Of a DNA stretch of 64,000 nucleotides, positions 61,244 to 64,000 are shown in pieces. Position 1 is the stretch's first letter. Each line of letters opens with the position of its first letter. The notes beneath the pieces are model-generated. The model was given only the letters and a program-made list of their open reading frames with translations, searched no databases and was not told the origin of the DNA. The DNA comes from Pachypanchax playfairii (lineage: Eukaryota; Chordata; Actinopteri; Cyprinodontiformes; Aplocheilidae): the NCBI GenBank assembly GCA_006937955.1, contig SSNP01000084.1, positions 901,090 to 965,089 on the forward strand, in the 5' to 3' direction. The translations under genes were made by a program, and so were the position numbers.

Positions 61244-64000
61244 GTATATATACAAATGATCAACTACAGTAATCAAGATCATAGAAAGGCACAAATGCAG
61301 TCAAATAAAGATAGTTCTAGGATGGATCAAATTGAAAATTACTTTCTCAAGACAAAAAGAATCGGCTTCTTATAGAAACAGTATTTTTTTATCTTTATCT
61401 TTTAGCTGCAATATCAGACATTTTCTCTTCAGTCTAATTCTCTTATCAACCTCAGAAATGTTCTTTTTACTGTTAGCTATAATAAAATTAGGTTTTGAAA
61501 TATGCTCCAGTAAGGGATTTTAAATAAGATGGATAAGTCAGATTTTATAACGCTAATGGATGACACTCTGATGCTCTGAAGCTGGAAATTTATTTTCCTA
61601 CTTCTGATTTGTCAGTCAGCTGTTTTGAGAGGGTGAATGCACCAAAATAGTCCTGGCTGATTTTTTTTAAGACACTGGATTGTGTTTCAGTGTTTTTGGG
61701 GTAACTTTTTCTCTTTGCAGAGATCTTTTCAATCCGTCCACATGTTGCATTTTTTTAAAGGTCCCCCGATGCGTTGATCTTCAAATAATCCCCAACATAT
61801 TAGTACATTGTTGGGTTTGTGGCAAAATTAGAAGAAGAAAGAGGAATTGAATGTTTCTAAACTAAAACTATAGTACACACTGCAGTGCAAGTTATCGAGC
61901 TGATTCTAGGACATATAGCTGAGTCTACAAAGGCTAACACAGCTTGAAGGCAGTGCAGTGGCACACTAGAGCAAAAAAGGACAAAGCTGCAGGAAAAGTC
62001 CCTCATGTCTGCCACATCAAAAGCAAAACAGGACTTCAATGCTGCTTTGAGTTTGCATGAGCGGCACTCATGGGAAAGTGACTCACAGAAAAGCTTCAAC
62101 ATGCTGGTTCTGTTTCACTCTTAGTTGTACTCAGAAGGCCGCCACAGCATCCAGGATATTTGTGATCCCCGATGACTCATTTTCACGACATTGAGATGAT
62201 CCATTAAGTCAAAATAAAAAAGAGACATCGCAACACCACCTTTCATCTCCAGCCTGAGTCACGACTGACCACCGCAGCTCCCACTTTCACTCGGTCTCAC
62301 TGCTGCAAGAAAGAGCACAAGTGCCAATTTGAAAAGGTTGGTGGTAAATGAAACAAACAGGCATCCCTTTGCACTCTGCTGAGAAGCACTCTGCCTGCAA
62401 CCTCTTGTAAAATTGGTTGCCCTCAGCCTCGAGCCCTCCACTCATTAGCATTATCCACTGCGTCTTAGCAGCCAACAAGTCCTGAGTTGTCAAGCTGTGT
62501 GTCTGTGTGTGAGTTAAAGCAAGATGATTGATTAGTTTCACACGCAACTGTCTGAAATATGTGCCGTTTCTGTTGTCACAAGACAAAACTCATACTAAAT
62601 GAACCACTGGGACCTGCAGCTGATTTCATTCAATAGAAACAATCAAAATATTTAAAATAATAGAACCAGTGCAGTGAATATCTCCAATAATGAACATACT
62701 TGATGCAAAAGTAAGAGTGGTTGTGAAATATTTCAGACATATTACATAAATATTCTCAGGAAAGAATAACTTCAGTAATAAGACCTTTAATTTCTCTGAT
62801 TTGGTCCTTTTAGCAGCAATAATGTTTATTTTATGGTTCAGTTTAATGACAGCACAACCACATACTACTTATTATAACGTTTATAGTCAAGGTTATACTT
62901 AATTTTTTAAAAACATCTTATGATTGCAGTAAACTTAAAGACTAAACAACTTGCAAAAAAATCCAAGCGAAAGAGAATATTTCAGAAGATGAACTCACTT
63001 CAACACAATTTAAACACTTAAGTAATTAAAGGCGACTGAAAACCAGTTTCTAATTATCTCAAATGACATTTAATTCAGATTCAACAACCAATAATTCAAC
63101 TTATTGCTGGACTGCTGCTTCAATCATCCACTCAAAAGATTTTAGTTCATTATAGGATAATAGTAATAAAACTCTTTTATTCTAGTATAACCTAAAGCAA
63201 CATGTGTCATTGATTCCCATCAGCTTATAAACCTATAATGTTTGTAACAATCATATTTTTAACCAAAGATTTGAATGATTCCATCAATCAGACCTTGTAA
63301 TATCACCTCATTAAGAAGAACTTTGTTTTTTTATATATATATAAAATAACTGGGCTTTCTCGACTTGTTCCGCCTACCGACATGCAGCGAGTCCAGCTGA
63401 TGGCGCTCGATGAAGAATGTAGATATTTTGAGAAAAGCACTGCAGCTGATAAATATTGCAGTCTTACATGAAGCATTTTGCCAACGGTTAAACGTTACAA
63501 GCCATCAGTCCGCTTATAATCCTATTATATATTCACACAAGAGCAGCAACAGGAAGCAAAATAACCAAAAAGTGATTTGTTGAGTTGGTAGTTTGTCATG
63601 ACATAACTACAGCTACATAGCAACAACACATGAAGCCTTCAAGCAGGTAAAACAAGACTGTAAACCATCTCATCAACCAGTAAGGATCTGCAGTCGCAAC
63701 ACATCAGGGGATTTAATACCCTACATGAGAAAAAAAAATGCAAATCTACTGAAGCGATGGAGAGACCAAAAATGAAAAATAAAAGCTGCTTTGACAGCAT
63801 GTTTTCTTCAAATAATCAGCAGCTCAGAGCTGCATTTTCACTCTTGAGCTCAACAAGAGGCAGTCAAGCAAAGAACAAGTTCATTTTTGCAGCAACAGAC
63901 AGAAACACTGAGGCAAATTAACTTGGGGGAAATACTGATGAAAGTTGTGAATGGTACATTTTAATTGTTTAGAGAAAGGCTAGCGACAGGTCAGTGAAGG
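61244..64000. other. Upstream intergenic DNA, part 5
   Basis: About 2.8 kb to the window edge. AT-rich, with short open frames only and a short TATATA tract near 63331-63344. No gene, RNA or bounded transposon could be supported. Confidence 0.45.

Noticed and set aside
42497..64000. Many short open frames upstream of slc35f3
   Set aside because: They lack recognisable domains, consistent codon bias or phased splice sites, and fit the number expected by chance in AT-rich DNA.

Overview
The window is nuclear genomic DNA of a bony fish, probably a percomorph-type teleost. Supporting signs are vertebrate split genes with GT-AG introns, many of them only 70-150 bp; CA/TG microsatellites; and several DNA-transposon families typical of teleosts. 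Protein identities and synteny are from memory of the families; coordinates and reading frames were worked out from the sequence by joining exons at splice sites and checking phase.

Layout. (1) 925-5161 (+): a complete 13-exon FERM-domain gene of the FRMD1/FRMD6 type. (2) 6336-16204 (+): a complete 27-exon tarbp1, encoding a large tRNA ribose 2'-O-methyltransferase; its last intron holds a decayed DNA transposon with a Harbinger-like element nested in it. (3) 16795-19049 (+): a 3-exon orphan class A GPCR. (4) 20825-42058 (-): a complete 7-exon slc35f3, a solute carrier implicated in thiamine transport, convergent with the GPCR gene. Its first intron is very long and contains an assembly gap with a 3.44-kb perfect direct duplication around it, plus a transposon with an internal array of 37-bp hairpin units. 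(5) 42059-64000: AT-rich DNA upstream of slc35f3 in which I see no coding gene, but several non-autonomous DNA transposons, a 17-bp minisatellite and microsatellites.

The genes do not form a functional unit. tarbp1 next to slc35f3 matches the order known from human 1q42 (SLC35F3-COA6-TARBP1), so this is an ancestral syntenic block; COA6 was not seen here and an orphan GPCR occupies the gap. No viral, CRISPR or bacterial content was found.

The most useful points for a second look are: the probable false duplication at 34926-41815; the 37-bp hairpin array inside a terminal-inverted-repeat element; a possible 90-bp in-frame intron and a GC-AG intron in tarbp1; the unassigned GPCR; and well-bounded hAT-like elements, one with a perfect 8-bp target-site duplication and one with a piece of transposase-like coding sequence.
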